Notes under the pieces: model-generated
Told to the model about the DNA's origin: nothing
Databases searched by the model: none
The model's input: only the letters and a program-made list of their open reading frames with translations
NCBI RefSeq assembly: GCF_937927635.1
Contig: NZ_CALBRW010000017.1
Span: 124,001-188,000 of the forward strand
DNA length: 64,000 nt
Reading direction: 5' to 3'
Origin: an uncultured Microbacterium sp.
Lineage (GTDB): Bacteria > Actinomycetota > Actinomycetes > Actinomycetales > Microbacteriaceae
Program-made: the position numbers and the translations under genes
In this document: piece after piece, positions 26,515-35,842 of the stretch
Numbering within the stretch: position 1 is the first letter of the stretch
How the letters are laid out: every line of letters begins with the position of its first letter

Positions 26515-27603
26515 ATGACGACCCCCGCCCATCACACTGCTGCGGACCGCAGGCAGTGGGCTCGCTATCTGGTCGAGGAACGCGCAGAGGGAGCCGTGTA
26601 CTCGCGTCTCGCCGCGCGTCGCGGGGGAGAGGAGCGCGACATCCTGCTCTCTCTCGCCGAGGCCGAGAAGAGGCACGAGCAGCACTGGCTCGACCTGTTG
26701 GGCGGTGAGGAGCCCGCGAAGCTGCCGAAGGCGGGTCTGCGCTCCCGGATGCTGGGCTGGATGGCCGGCCGGTTCGGCTCGATCTTCGTGCTCGCGCTCG
26801 CGCAGAGCGCCGAGGCGAGATCGCCCTACGATGCGGAGAAGTTCGCCACGCCCGCTATGCGCGCCGACGAGAAGGTGCATCACGAGGTGGTCCGCGGACT
26901 CGCCGCCCGGGGTCGTCGACGACTGTCGGGGTCCTTCCGCGCGGCCGTGTTCGGCGCGAACGACGGCCTGGTCTCCAATCTCGCCCTGGTGCTCGGGATC
27001 GGCGCGACCGGGGTCAGCTCCGGGCTCGTGCTGTTCAGCGGCATCGCGGGTCTCCTGGCCGGCGCGCTCTCGATGGGCGCCGGGGAGTTCGTCTCGGTCC
27101 GGTCGCAGCGCGAGCTGCTGGCGGCCACCGAGGAGAGCACCGACGCGGACGAGACCGCCGGCGACCTGGACATAGACGCCAACGAGTTGGCGCTGGTCTA
27201 CCGCGCCCGCGGCATGAGCGAGGCCGAGTCGCTGGCGCGCGCGGGCCGCGTGGTGCGAGCCGCGCAGGCGGGCATCCGCCGTACGGCCACCGGCCCGATC
27301 GGCGTTCCCGACGATCACGAGATCGTCGGCAGCGACTGGACCGCCGCCATCTCCAGCTTCCTCCTCTTCGCCTCCGGTGCCATCGTGCCCGTGCTGCCCT
27401 GGATCTTCGGCCTCACCGGCATCACCGCCATCGTCGTGGCCCTGATCCTCGTGGGCATCGCCCTGCTGAGCACGGGCGCCATGGTCGGCATCCTGTCCGG
27501 CGGCCCACCGCTGAAGCGCGCGCTGCGGCAGCTGGTGATCGGCTTCGGCGCCGCCGCCATCACGTACGTGCTGGGCCTGGTGTTCGGAGGCGGTGCGGTC
27601 TGA
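26515..27603 (+). CDS. ferritin-like/VIT1 fusion iron or manganese exporter (MbfA-like)
   Basis: 362 aa. Residues 1-130 form a ferritin-like four-helix domain with EERAEGAVY, EAEKRHEQHW and ADEKVHHEV metal-binding motifs. Residues 140-362 are a VIT1/CCC1 domain (FGANDGLVSNLALVLG, then MGAGEFVSVRSQRELL), with about five membrane helices. Membrane-bound ferritins of this design export iron, protecting against oxidative stress. GGAGG precedes the ATG. Confidence 0.92.
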   Translation: MTTPAHHTAADRRQWARYLVEERAEGAVYSRLAARRGGEERDILLSLAEAEKRHEQHWLDLLGGEEPAKLPKAGLRSRMLGWMAGRFGSIFVLALAQSAEARSPYDAEKFATPAMRADEKVHHEVVRGLAARGRRRLSGSFRAAVFGANDGLVSNLALVLGIGATGVSSGLVLFSGIAGLLAGALSMGAGEFVSVRSQRELLAATEESTDADETAGDLDIDANELALVYRARGMSEAESLARAGRVVRAAQAGIRRTATGPIGVPDDHEIVGSDWTAAISSFLLFASGAIVPVLPWIFGLTGITAIVVALILVGIALLSTGAMVGILSGGPPLKRALRQLVIGFGAAAITYVLGLVFGGGAV

Positions 27604-27701
27604 TCGCAAGGCATGCCACGCCCGGGGCGCAGGGCGGTTCGTGGCGCACTCCACGCCGTGCTAGAGTCATTCTTCGGTCGGCAACGATCATCCAACACTC
27701 T

Positions 27702-27786
27702 GCGCGGGTGGCGGAATAGGTAGACGCGCTAGCTTGAGGTGCTAGTGCCCGCATAGGGCGTGGGGGTTCAAGTCCCCCCTCGCGCA
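27702..27786 (+). tRNA. tRNA-Leu (GAG)
   Basis: 85 nt class II tRNA: acceptor GCGCGGG paired with CTCGCGC, anticodon loop TTGAGGT with anticodon GAG, a long variable arm, T-loop GGTTCAAGTCC, discriminator A. CCA is not encoded. Confidence 0.95.
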
Positions 27787-27791
27787 CAGAA

Positions 27792-27830
27792 CGACGAAGG
27801 CCCCGGATCCGAGATCCGGGGCCTTCGTCG
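27792..27830. terminator. strong hairpin after tRNA-Leu
   Basis: Perfect 18-bp arms at 27792-27809 and 27813-27830 with the loop CGA. There is no T tract. It lies 5 nt after the tRNA and 18 nt before the M20 peptidase start. Confidence 0.75.
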
Positions 27831-27848
27831 TGTCGATAGCCTGGAGTC

Positions 27849-29144
27849 ATGTCCGATGAGTCCCTGCCCGAGGTCGCGCGGATCGCGCGCGACCTGATCC
27901 GCATCGACACCTCCAACTACGGGGGTGGCAGGGCCAACGGCGAGCGCGAGGCCGCCGAGTACGTCGGCGACAAGCTGGCATCGCTCGGTCTGAAGCCCGA
28001 GTTCTACGAACCCGTCCCGCGGCGCACCAATGTCATCGCGCGGGTGCCCGGTCGCAATCCCGATCGGCCCGCACTGGTCGTGCACGGCCACCTGGACGTG
28101 GTCCCGGCCATGGCGGAGGACTGGAGCGTCGACCCGTTCGAGGGCGTCGTCCGCGACGGGATGCTGTGGGGCCGCGGCGCCGTGGACATGAAGAACATGG
28201 ACGCCATGATCCTGACCGCGGTCGCCGACCTGCAGAGGTCGGGCAGGCAGCCCGAGCGCGACCTGATCCTGACATTCTTCGCCGACGAGGAGAACGGCGG
28301 CGTCGAGGGCTCGACTCTGGTGGTCCGGGACCGGCCGGAGTGGTTCGCGGGCGCCACCGAGGCCATCAGCGAGGTCGGCGGCTACTCGATCACCGTGGAC
28401 GACCACCGCGCCTACCTGCTGCAGGTGGGGGAGAAGGCCCTGATGTGGCTGAGACTGGTCGCGAAGGGGCGTGCGGGGCACGGCAGCCGATACCACGAGG
28501 ACAACGCCATCACCCGGCTCTCCGAGGCCGTGGCGGCCATCGGCCGCACGCGCTGGCCCATCCGGCTCACGCCCACCACACGGGCGCTGCTGCAGGGCCT
28601 CGGCGACCTCACCGGCCGTCCTGTCGATGACCCGGATGCCCTGGCCGCAGCCGCCGGCCCCGCCGAAGCCTTCCTGCGCTCCACGTTCCGCACCACGGCC
28701 AACCCGACGATGCTGAACGCGGGCTACAAGCACAACGTCATCCCCGGGACGGCCGAGGCGATCATCGATGTGCGCGTGATCCCCGGCACGGAGGACGACG
28801 TGCTGGCCGAGCTGCAGCGCATCGCGGGCGACGGCATCGGAATCGAGACGGTCGTGCGCGACATCGGCATGGAGACGCCGTTCGAAGGGGACCTGGTGGA
28901 CGCCATGGTGTCCTTGCTCGGCCGGCACGATCCCGGTGTTCCGGTCATTCCGTACCTGCTGGGCGCGGGCACGGACAACAAGGCGCTGGCCTCGATCGGC
29001 ATCACCGGCTACGGGTTCGCCCCGCTGCGGCTGCCGGCCGATCTGGACTTCACGGGGATGTTCCACGGAGTCGACGAGCGCGTCCCGATAGAATCACTTG
29101 TCTTCGGCCAGCGCGTGCTGGCCGATCTGCTGAGCACCTGCTGA
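27849..29144 (+). CDS. M20-family metallopeptidase/deacylase
   Basis: 431 aa. Di-zinc site: HGHLD (H79, H81, D83), GRGAVDMK with bridging D113, and ADEENGG with E147/E148 as base and ligand. The lid dimerisation domain lies at about 190-300. Cytosolic; cleaves a peptide or N-acyl amino acid, the exact substrate unknown. The uppP gene follows after 51 nt on the same strand. Confidence 0.93.
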   Translation: MSDESLPEVARIARDLIRIDTSNYGGGRANGEREAAEYVGDKLASLGLKPEFYEPVPRRTNVIARVPGRNPDRPALVVHGHLDVVPAMAEDWSVDPFEGVVRDGMLWGRGAVDMKNMDAMILTAVADLQRSGRQPERDLILTFFADEENGGVEGSTLVVRDRPEWFAGATEAISEVGGYSITVDDHRAYLLQVGEKALMWLRLVAKGRAGHGSRYHEDNAITRLSEAVAAIGRTRWPIRLTPTTRALLQGLGDLTGRPVDDPDALAAAAGPAEAFLRSTFRTTANPTMLNAGYKHNVIPGTAEAIIDVRVIPGTEDDVLAELQRIAGDGIGIETVVRDIGMETPFEGDLVDAMVSLLGRHDPGVPVIPYLLGAGTDNKALASIGITGYGFAPLRLPADLDFTGMFHGVDERVPIESLVFGQRVLADLLSTC

Positions 29145-29195
29145 CAGTCATCCGACGCCGACGCAGGTCCGCTCCACACTCTCAGAAAGCACCGC

Positions 29196-30026
29196 ATGAA
29201 CCTGCTCGAAGCGCTCTTCCTCGGCGTCATCCAGGGACTCACGGAGTTCCTGCCGATCTCCTCCAGTGCGCACCTGCGCATCGTGGGCGCGCTGCTGCCC
29301 TCGGGCGAGGACCCGGGAGCTGCCTTCACCGCCATCACCCAGATCGGCACCGAGGCCGCCGTGGTCGTGTTCTTCTGGCGCGACATCGTGCGCATCATCG
29401 GGCAGTGGTTCCGCTCGCTCACCGGCAAGGCGCCCCGCAACGACCCCGACGCGAAGATGGGCTGGCTGATCATCATCGGCAGCATCCCCATCGTCGTCCT
29501 CGGACTCCTGTTCCAGGACAAGATCGAGACCACGCTGCGGTCGCTGTGGATCGTCGCGATCATGCTGATCGGCTTCGGCCTGCTGCTGGGCATCGCCGAC
29601 TACGTCGGTGCGAAGCGTCGCAAGCTCGACGAGCTCACCTACCCGCACGGCATCGCCTACGGCGTGGCGCAGGCCTTCGCCCTGGTGCCGGGCGTGTCCC
29701 GGTCCGGCGGCACGATCACCATGGGGCTGCTCCTCGGCTACTCCCGCGAAGCGGCAGCGCGCTACGCGTTCCTGCTGGCCATCCCGGCGGTCTTCGGCAG
29801 CGGCTTCTACCAGTTGTTCAAGCACGGGCGGGATGCCGGGCAGTACTTCAGCCTGGGTGAGACCTTCGCCGCCACCGGCATCGCGTTCGTGGTCGCACTG
29901 GGCGTGATCGCGTTCTTCATGAACTGGATCTCGAAGCGCAGCTTCCTGCCGTTCGTGATCTACCGCGTGCTGCTCGGCGCTGCACTGATCGTGCTGCTGT
30001 CGATGGGCGTGCTCTCGCCGCGCTGA
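29196..30026 (+). CDS. uppP: undecaprenyl-diphosphatase (BacA type)
   Basis: 276 aa with about eight membrane segments. GLTEFLPISSSAHL (14-27) and PGVSRSGGTI are the two signature motifs that build the active site. It recycles the C55 lipid carrier of peptidoglycan and teichoic acid synthesis by removing a phosphate, and can confer bacitracin tolerance. Confidence 0.97.
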   Translation: MNLLEALFLGVIQGLTEFLPISSSAHLRIVGALLPSGEDPGAAFTAITQIGTEAAVVVFFWRDIVRIIGQWFRSLTGKAPRNDPDAKMGWLIIIGSIPIVVLGLLFQDKIETTLRSLWIVAIMLIGFGLLLGIADYVGAKRRKLDELTYPHGIAYGVAQAFALVPGVSRSGGTITMGLLLGYSREAAARYAFLLAIPAVFGSGFYQLFKHGRDAGQYFSLGETFAATGIAFVVALGVIAFFMNWISKRSFLPFVIYRVLLGAALIVLLSMGVLSPR

Positions 30027-30027
30027 C

Positions 30028-30870
30028 CTACTTCTTGTCCGGACCGTCGCCGCGGCGGCGCAGGTAGCGCTCGAAGGCCTGCGCGATGGCGTCGCCGGAG
30101 GCGTCGGGGGAGTCCCAGGTGTCGCGCGTGCGCTCCAGCTGGCGGATGTACTCGGTCATGTCCTCGTCGTCCGCGGCGGCTGCGTCGATGGACGCCTCCC
30201 AGGCCGCGGCCTCGGTGCGCAGGTGCTCCCTGGCCGGGCCCACGCCGGTCAGCTCCTCGAGCCGGTCCAGCAGGGCCAGCGTTGCCTTGGGCGAGGGCGC
30301 GGCGGTGGCCACGTAGTGCGGGACGCTGGCCCACAGACTGGCGGTGGGGATGCCCGCCTGCTCCGCGAAGTGCTCGAACACGCTGAGAATGCCGACGGGG
30401 CCCTCGTAGGTCGATTTCTCCAGCCCGTGCGCGGCGCGCATGCGATCGTTCTGGCTCGCCGCGAAAATCGAGATCGGCCGGGTGTGCGGCACGTCCGAGA
30501 GCATCGCCCCGATCGTGATGAATCCGGTGATGTCCTCGCGCAGCGCCACATCGATGAACTCGGTGGCGAAGGCCTGCCAGGCACGCGCGGGCTCCGACCC
30601 TGTCAGCAGCCAGAGCTCTGGGCCCTCTGCGGCGTTCAGCGGCCGCCACAGCGTGGCATCCGGCCATTTCAGGATCCGGCGACCCTCGGCATCCACGCGC
30701 GAGGACGGACGCGTGTACTGGTAGTCGAAATACAGCTCGGGGTCGACCGCGTGCACCGCCTCGTAATCGCCGGCATCTCGGAGCGCGCTGATGGCGCCGC
30801 TGGCGGCCTCGCCGGCGTCGTTCCAGCCGTCGAAAGCGGCGACGATGATTCGTGAGCCGAGAACGTCCAC
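30028..30870 (-). CDS. PAC2-family protein (proteasome assembly chaperone-like)
   Basis: 280 aa from GTG 30870, with GGAAGGGG 4 nt upstream. The PAC2 fold is seen in IIVAAFDGWNDAGEAASGAI, VAL...ITGFITIGAML and GPVGILSVFEHFAEQAGIP. The C-terminus (EYIRQLERTRD...) is helical. Actinobacterial members are common and of unknown role, even where no proteasome is made. It ends 1 nt from the uppP stop (convergent). Confidence 0.88.
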   Translation of the reverse strand: MDVLGSRIIVAAFDGWNDAGEAASGAISALRDAGDYEAVHAVDPELYFDYQYTRPSSRVDAEGRRILKWPDATLWRPLNAAEGPELWLLTGSEPARAWQAFATEFIDVALREDITGFITIGAMLSDVPHTRPISIFAASQNDRMRAAHGLEKSTYEGPVGILSVFEHFAEQAGIPTASLWASVPHYVATAAPSPKATLALLDRLEELTGVGPAREHLRTEAAAWEASIDAAAADDEDMTEYIRQLERTRDTWDSPDASGDAIAQAFERYLRRRGDGPDKK

Positions 30871-30972
30871 CGTTCCCCTTCCTGTGCGCCCGCGAGCGGA
30901 TGCCGCGAGGTCATCCCTCCAGGCTAGCGCCCGGGACGGTGCCCGCGTCGGCGTCCCGGCTAGCATGGTCGG

Positions 30973-31650
30973 GTGAGCATGAAGCCCAGCGCAGTCCTGT
31001 GGGACATGGACGGAACACTCGTCGACACCGAGCCGTACTGGATGCACGTGGAGACGCTGCTGGTGGAGTCGTACGGCGGGACCTGGACGCATGAGGACGC
31101 GCTGCAGCTGGTCGGCAACGGCCTGATCGACAGTGCGCTCGTGCTCCAGCGGTACGGCGTCGACATGGAGGCCCAGGCCATCGTGGACCACCTCACCGAT
31201 GCCGTGGCCCACCGTCTGCGCACCGACGGGGTGCCCTTCCGCCCGGGTGCACGCGAACTGCTCGCGGACCTCCGCGCCGCCGGCATCCGCACTGCCCTGG
31301 TCACCATGTCCATGCGGCGGATGGCGATGGAGGTGGTGGATCTCATCGACTTCGCCGCGTTCGACCTCGTCGTCGCCGGCGACGACGTGGCGCGTCCGAA
31401 GCCGTTCCCGGACGCCTATCTGCGCGCGGCGGAGCTGCTGAGCGTCGACATCGCGGACGCCGTGGTGATCGAGGACTCGCCGACGGGCATCGCCGCCGGC
31501 CGCGCCGCCGGGGCGGTCGTCCTGGGCGTGCCCCACATCGTCTCGCTGGACGACGCCGATGCGCACGACCTGTGGCCGACTCTGGCGGGCCGCACGGCCA
31601 CGGACATCATCGATCTGCATGCGCGCCTCGCGAAGGAGGTCACCCGATGA
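30973..31650 (+). CDS. HAD-family phosphatase (beta-phosphoglucomutase-like)
   Basis: 225 aa from GTG 30973 (an ATG two codons later is possible). Motif I WDMDGTLVDTEPYW (D11, D13), motif II VTMS, motif III KPFPDAYL, motif IV VIEDSPTGI. A helical cap follows motif I. It dephosphorylates a sugar phosphate or similar metabolite. Its stop overlaps the trmI start, opening a long operon. Confidence 0.9.
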   Translation: MSMKPSAVLWDMDGTLVDTEPYWMHVETLLVESYGGTWTHEDALQLVGNGLIDSALVLQRYGVDMEAQAIVDHLTDAVAHRLRTDGVPFRPGARELLADLRAAGIRTALVTMSMRRMAMEVVDLIDFAAFDLVVAGDDVARPKPFPDAYLRAAELLSVDIADAVVIEDSPTGIAAGRAAGAVVLGVPHIVSLDDADAHDLWPTLAGRTATDIIDLHARLAKEVTR

Positions 31651-32657
31651 CCGCCCAGCGACCCAGTGGACCGTTCCGCGTCGGCGACCGAGTGCAGCTG
31701 ACCGATTCCAAGGGGCGGATGCACACCATCACGCTCCGCGACGGCGGCGAACTGCACACGCAGCACGGGGTTCTCAGGCACAGCGAGCTCGTCGGCAGTC
31801 CCGACGGCTCCGTCGTCGTGAACAGCCTCGGACACGACTACCTCGCGCTGCGGCCTCTGCTGCGCGACTTCGCCATGTCGATGCCGCGGGGAGCCGCGAT
31901 CGTTTATCCCAAGGACTCCGCGCAGATCGTGATGCAGGCCGACGTCTTCCCCGGCGCGGTCGTCGTCGAGGCCGGTGTCGGGTCGGGAGCGCTCTCGCTC
32001 GCACTGCTGCGCGCGATCGGCCCGGACGGGCGCCTGACCTCTTTCGAGCGCCGGGAGGACTTCGCCGACGTGGCGAAGGCCAACGTGGAGACCTTCTTCG
32101 GCGAAGTCCCCGACAGCTGGAACGTGGTGGTGGGCGATCTCGCAGAGCAGCTGCCCGCGCAGTTCGAGCCCGGTACCGTCGACAGAGCGGTGCTGGACAT
32201 GCTGGCACCCTGGGAGTGTCTGGACGTCGTGGCCGATGCGCTCACCGCGGGCGGCGTGGTGATCTGCTATGTCGCGACGGCCACCCAGCTCTCGCGCGTC
32301 GCGGAGTACCTGCGTGCGACGGGTCTGTTCACTGAGCCGGACGCGTCCGAGACGATGGTGCGCGGCTGGCACGTCGAGGGCCTGGCCGTGCGGCCGGATC
32401 ACCGGATGGTCGCGCACACCGGTTTCCTCATCACCGCGCGCCGACTGGCGCCCGGTGCGGTGCCTCCCGAGGTGCGCCGCCGCGCGTCCAAGACCAGTTA
32501 CACGGATGCCGACGTCGAGCTGTGGACCCCCGGAGCGGTCGGCGATCGCGAGATCACGGACAAGAACCTGCGCAAGCGGGTGCGAGACGCGCAGAAGGCC
32601 GCCGCCGGTGCCCGGGAAGCGGCCACGTCGCGCGAGGGGGACGCGGCATCGGAATAG
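31647..32657 (+). CDS. trmI: tRNA (adenine-N1)-methyltransferase
   Basis: 336 aa from ATG 31647 (ATGA overlap with the HAD gene). N-terminal beta domain, then the Rossmann fold with VVEAGVGSGALSLALLRA (S-adenosylmethionine) and DRAVLDMLAPWE. It makes m1A58 in the T-loop of tRNA as a tetramer. In mycobacteria the gene stands beside the proteasome-associated ATPase gene; here a lipoprotein gene follows after 10 nt. Confidence 0.94.
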   Translation: MTAQRPSGPFRVGDRVQLTDSKGRMHTITLRDGGELHTQHGVLRHSELVGSPDGSVVVNSLGHDYLALRPLLRDFAMSMPRGAAIVYPKDSAQIVMQADVFPGAVVVEAGVGSGALSLALLRAIGPDGRLTSFERREDFADVAKANVETFFGEVPDSWNVVVGDLAEQLPAQFEPGTVDRAVLDMLAPWECLDVVADALTAGGVVICYVATATQLSRVAEYLRATGLFTEPDASETMVRGWHVEGLAVRPDHRMVAHTGFLITARRLAPGAVPPEVRRRASKTSYTDADVELWTPGAVGDREITDKNLRKRVRDAQKAAAGAREAATSREGDAASE

Positions 32658-32667
32658 ACTGGGGCGC

Positions 32668-33573
32668 GTGCGTAAAACGACCGCAGCCATCTCGGCCCTC
32701 GCCCTGTCCGCCATCGCCCTGACCGGGTGCTCCACCGCGCCGGGGTCCAGTGCGGGATGCGAGCGCGGCGACTCGGCGCTGCTGACGAATGCGATGAAGG
32801 TCACCGGTGATCTGGGCGCGGCGAAGGTCTCGCTCACCACGCCGGTGCGCACCTCGAAGATCCTCTCGGACGACCTCATCACGGGTCACGGGCTGGCCGT
32901 CACCGAATCCGAGCAGAATGCGGTCGGAACGATCACGTTCCTCAACGGCGCCACCGGCCAGGTGCTGCAGAACGGCGCCGGAGTCTGGTCGCCGAAGAAC
33001 CTCGACCAGCAGTTCGCGGGCCTCGGCGACGCCCTCCAGTGCGCGACCCAGGGCAGCCGCATCGCCTTCGCCGTTCCCGCCAAGAGCCTCCCGCAGGGCC
33101 TCGCCGATCAGGTGGGCATGAGCGGTGACGACAGCCTGGTCGGCATCATCGATCTGCAGGAGGTCCTGCTGCCCAAGGCCACCGGCACTGACGTGTTCAA
33201 CGATGCCCAGGGGCTGCCCAGCGTCGTGCGGGCGCCGGGCGGACAGCCCGGCATCATCATCCCCGACGGCGCGGCTCCGACCAAGACCGTCACGCAGACG
33301 CTGATCAGGGGCGAGGGCGCGAAGGTCGGCGACGGTCTCGCGATGTTCCAGTACACGTCGGTCGGCTGGGCCGATCGCAAGGAGATCGACTCGTCCTGGA
33401 CGAAGGGCGTGGTGACCGACACGACGACGCTCCCCAAGGAGGTCATGGCCCAGGTGCAGAAGGCCACCGTCGGATCGCAGCTGATGGTCGTCGTCCCCGG
33501 CAAGTCCGGCGATGCGACGGTCTACGTGGTCGACGTGCTCGGCATCGTTCCCCCGGAGTTGACGGGCAAGTGA
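32668..33573 (+). CDS. lipoprotein with two FKBP-like peptidyl-prolyl isomerase domains
   Basis: 301 aa from GTG 32668. Signal peptide with lipobox LTGC (C21). Two FKBP-like units: about 50-170 (degenerate: LITGHGLAV...FAVPAKSLPQGL) and 200-295 (LIRGEGAKVGDGLAMFQYTS, then GSQLMVVVPG and VYVVDVLGI). Several aromatic residues lining the FKBP pocket are absent from the first unit. Its job would be prolyl isomerisation on the outer membrane face. The stop overlaps pafB (GTGA). Confidence 0.8.
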   Translation: MRKTTAAISALALSAIALTGCSTAPGSSAGCERGDSALLTNAMKVTGDLGAAKVSLTTPVRTSKILSDDLITGHGLAVTESEQNAVGTITFLNGATGQVLQNGAGVWSPKNLDQQFAGLGDALQCATQGSRIAFAVPAKSLPQGLADQVGMSGDDSLVGIIDLQEVLLPKATGTDVFNDAQGLPSVVRAPGGQPGIIIPDGAAPTKTVTQTLIRGEGAKVGDGLAMFQYTSVGWADRKEIDSSWTKGVVTDTTTLPKEVMAQVQKATVGSQLMVVVPGKSGDATVYVVDVLGIVPPELTGK

Positions 33574-34565
33574 CGCCGGCACAGATCCCCGCGGAGGAGC
33601 GCCTGACGAATCTCGTCGTGGCGCTGATGGCCACGGAGATCGGCCTGACCAAGCAGCAGATCCTCGACAACGTCTCCGGCTACCGTCAGCGGATCGAGGC
33701 GGGTGCCAAGCCCGACTCGCTGGAGAAGATGTTCGAGCGCGACAAGGACGAGCTGCGCGCGCTCGGGATGCCGGTGGAGACCATCGGGGATCCGCTCGAC
33801 CCGCAGGATCTGCGCGAGGCGCGCTACCGCATCCCGCAGACGGAGTACGACCTGCCGGCGGACATCGAGTTCTCGGATGCGGAGCTCGCCGTGCTGCGCC
33901 TGGCGGGCAGCGTGTGGAGCAGCGAATCCGTGTCGGCGGACGCGCAGTCGGGGGTGCGCAAGATCCGCGCACTGGGCATCGACGGCGACGAGCCGATCAT
34001 CGGCTTCGCGCCGCGGATCGCCGTCCGCGACGCGGCGTTCCCCGCCCTGCAGGAGGGCATCGAGCGCAACCGTGTGGTCGTGTTCGAATACCTCAAGCCC
34101 GGCGAGGACGCACCGACCCGCCGCCGCGTGCGCCCGCTCGCGCAGGTCGAGTACGAGGCACGGTGGCATCTGTTCGGCATCGACCTGGATGCCGACGGCG
34201 AGCGCACCTTCCTGCTCAGCCGGATCGTCGGAGACGTGAAGGTGACGGGTCAGACGTTCGACTCCGCGCTGCGCGACGGCGCGGCCGAGCGCGCCCTGGC
34301 CGGGCTCGCAGCGGTCGCCGCATCGCAGCATGCGCTGCTGGAGATCACTCCCGGTACCGAGGCCGCGCTGCGGCTGAGCAGGCGCGGCGCGCCGGCCGTG
34401 CAGGGGATCCTCGTGCCCTACGTCGACAAGCACATCTTCGCCGACGAGCTCGCCACCTACGGTCCGGAGGTGCGGGTGGTCGAGCCCGCCGACCTGCGGC
34501 ATGCCGTGATCGAGCGGCTGCGGGCCATCGTCGCCGCGCACGGGGGAGGGGTCGAGGCATCATGA
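33570..34565 (+). CDS. pafB: WYL-domain transcription factor PafB
   Basis: 331 aa: winged helix (about 8-90, GLTKQQILDNVSGY), a WYL domain (about 140-230, WHLFGIDLDADGERTFLLSR) and a WCX C-terminal domain. In mycobacteria PafB and PafC form a heterodimer that drives most of the LexA-independent DNA-damage response. Start GTG overlaps the FKBP gene; the stop overlaps pafC. Confidence 0.93.
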   Translation: MTPAQIPAEERLTNLVVALMATEIGLTKQQILDNVSGYRQRIEAGAKPDSLEKMFERDKDELRALGMPVETIGDPLDPQDLREARYRIPQTEYDLPADIEFSDAELAVLRLAGSVWSSESVSADAQSGVRKIRALGIDGDEPIIGFAPRIAVRDAAFPALQEGIERNRVVVFEYLKPGEDAPTRRRVRPLAQVEYEARWHLFGIDLDADGERTFLLSRIVGDVKVTGQTFDSALRDGAAERALAGLAAVAASQHALLEITPGTEAALRLSRRGAPAVQGILVPYVDKHIFADELATYGPEVRVVEPADLRHAVIERLRAIVAAHGGGVEAS

Positions 34566-35548
34566 GCTCCGCACCGCTGCTGGCGGCGGACCGCGTCCGC
34601 CTCTACCTCACGCTCGTGCCCTACCTGCTCGAGCGCGGCCAGGTCACTCTCGAAGAGGCGGCCGCCGAGTTCGGAGTGACCACTGCGCAGATGCGCGCGA
34701 TGGTGGAGAAGCTCACGGTGATCGGTCTGCCCGGCGACTCCGGCTACTGGCAGCTGCCCCAGGAGATGTTCGACATCGACTGGGATCTGCTCGAACAACA
34801 CGGTGTGATCGAGATCACCAACGATGTCGCGTTGCGCCGGGTGCCGCGGTTCACCGCGCGCGAGGCCGCTGCCCTGCTGGCGGGGCTGCAGCTGGTGGCT
34901 GCCGTGCCGGCTGTGGCCGATTCGGGCCTCGTGCACGGGCTGATGGCCAAGCTGTCGCGAGGATCTTCGGATGCCCCGCTTGACCTGCTGGTCGCGCCCG
35001 TCGACGTCACCGAGGTGCAGCAGGTCGTCTCGCGCGCCCTGCACGACGGCGTGGCGGTCGCGTTCCGCTATCAGGCGCCGGATGCCGCACCCACGACGCG
35101 GACCGTGGACCCACGTCAGATCCTGATGGCAGACGGGCAGTGGTACCTGCAGGGGTGGTGCCACCTCCGGCAGGCCATGCGCACCTTCCACCTCGACCGG
35201 GTCAGCGAGGCTCGCCTGACGGAGATCCCGATCACGCACGGCGACGCACCTGTCTCCGCTTCCTTCGGGGGAGCGACGGATGTCGGTCACGTGACGGTGC
35301 GGCTGCCCGAGCGCCTGCTGTCGCTGCTGGGCGCGTTCCCGCACGAGGAGATCGATCGGGCGGATGGGGTGGTCACGGTTCGTCTGAGCATGGCGGACCC
35401 CCGGGGCATCAAGCGGATCGCCGGCCGGTTCGGGGGTGCGCTCGAGGTGCTGGAGCCGTCGGTGGCGCACGTCGCCACGCGTGACTGGGCATCCGCCGCG
35501 CTCGACCTGTACAACGTCCCCGAGTCCCGTTCTGCACGGGTAGACTGA
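34562..35548 (+). CDS. pafC: WYL-domain transcription factor PafC
   Basis: 328 aa from ATG 34562 (ATGA overlap with pafB). Helix-turn-helix at about 20-65 (VTLEEAAAEFGVTTAQMRAM), WYL domain at about 140-210 (WYLQGWCHLRQAMRTFHLDR), WCX end. Partner of PafB; the unbroken coupling keeps the two in equal amounts. The tatA gene follows after 30 nt. Confidence 0.93.
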   Translation: MSSAPLLAADRVRLYLTLVPYLLERGQVTLEEAAAEFGVTTAQMRAMVEKLTVIGLPGDSGYWQLPQEMFDIDWDLLEQHGVIEITNDVALRRVPRFTAREAAALLAGLQLVAAVPAVADSGLVHGLMAKLSRGSSDAPLDLLVAPVDVTEVQQVVSRALHDGVAVAFRYQAPDAAPTTRTVDPRQILMADGQWYLQGWCHLRQAMRTFHLDRVSEARLTEIPITHGDAPVSASFGGATDVGHVTVRLPERLLSLLGAFPHEEIDRADGVVTVRLSMADPRGIKRIAGRFGGALEVLEPSVAHVATRDWASAALDLYNVPESRSARVD

Positions 35549-35578
35549 ACCAACCCAGACCCACTAGAGGAGAACTCC

Positions 35579-35839
35579 ATGGGCAATCTTTTCGCAGGGC
35601 CGCACCTGTGGATCATCCTGATCATCATCCTGCTGCTGTTCGGCGCGGCGAAGCTGCCTGCTCTGGCGAAGAGTCTCGGACAGTCCGCCCGCGTGTTCAA
35701 GGGCGAGATGAAGGCGATGAAGGAAGACGGTGCGGCCGAGACGCCCGCCGACGGCTCGGCATCGACGCAGACCGGCACCGCAGCATCCTCCGCGCCTGAG
35801 CGTCCTGCCGACCAGGACACGCCACCTCGCGCCTCGTAG
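35579..35839 (+). CDS. tatA: Sec-independent translocase subunit TatA
   Basis: 86 aa. One N-terminal membrane helix (about 8-24), then the amphipathic helix LFGAAKLPALAKSLGQSARV and a polar tail. It forms the pore component of the twin-arginine pathway, which the multicopper oxidase at 245-1708 would need. AGAGGAG lies 5 nt before the ATG; tatC starts 3 nt after its stop. Confidence 0.96.
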   Translation: MGNLFAGPHLWIILIIILLLFGAAKLPALAKSLGQSARVFKGEMKAMKEDGAAETPADGSASTQTGTAASSAPERPADQDTPPRAS

Positions 35840-35842
35840 GCC

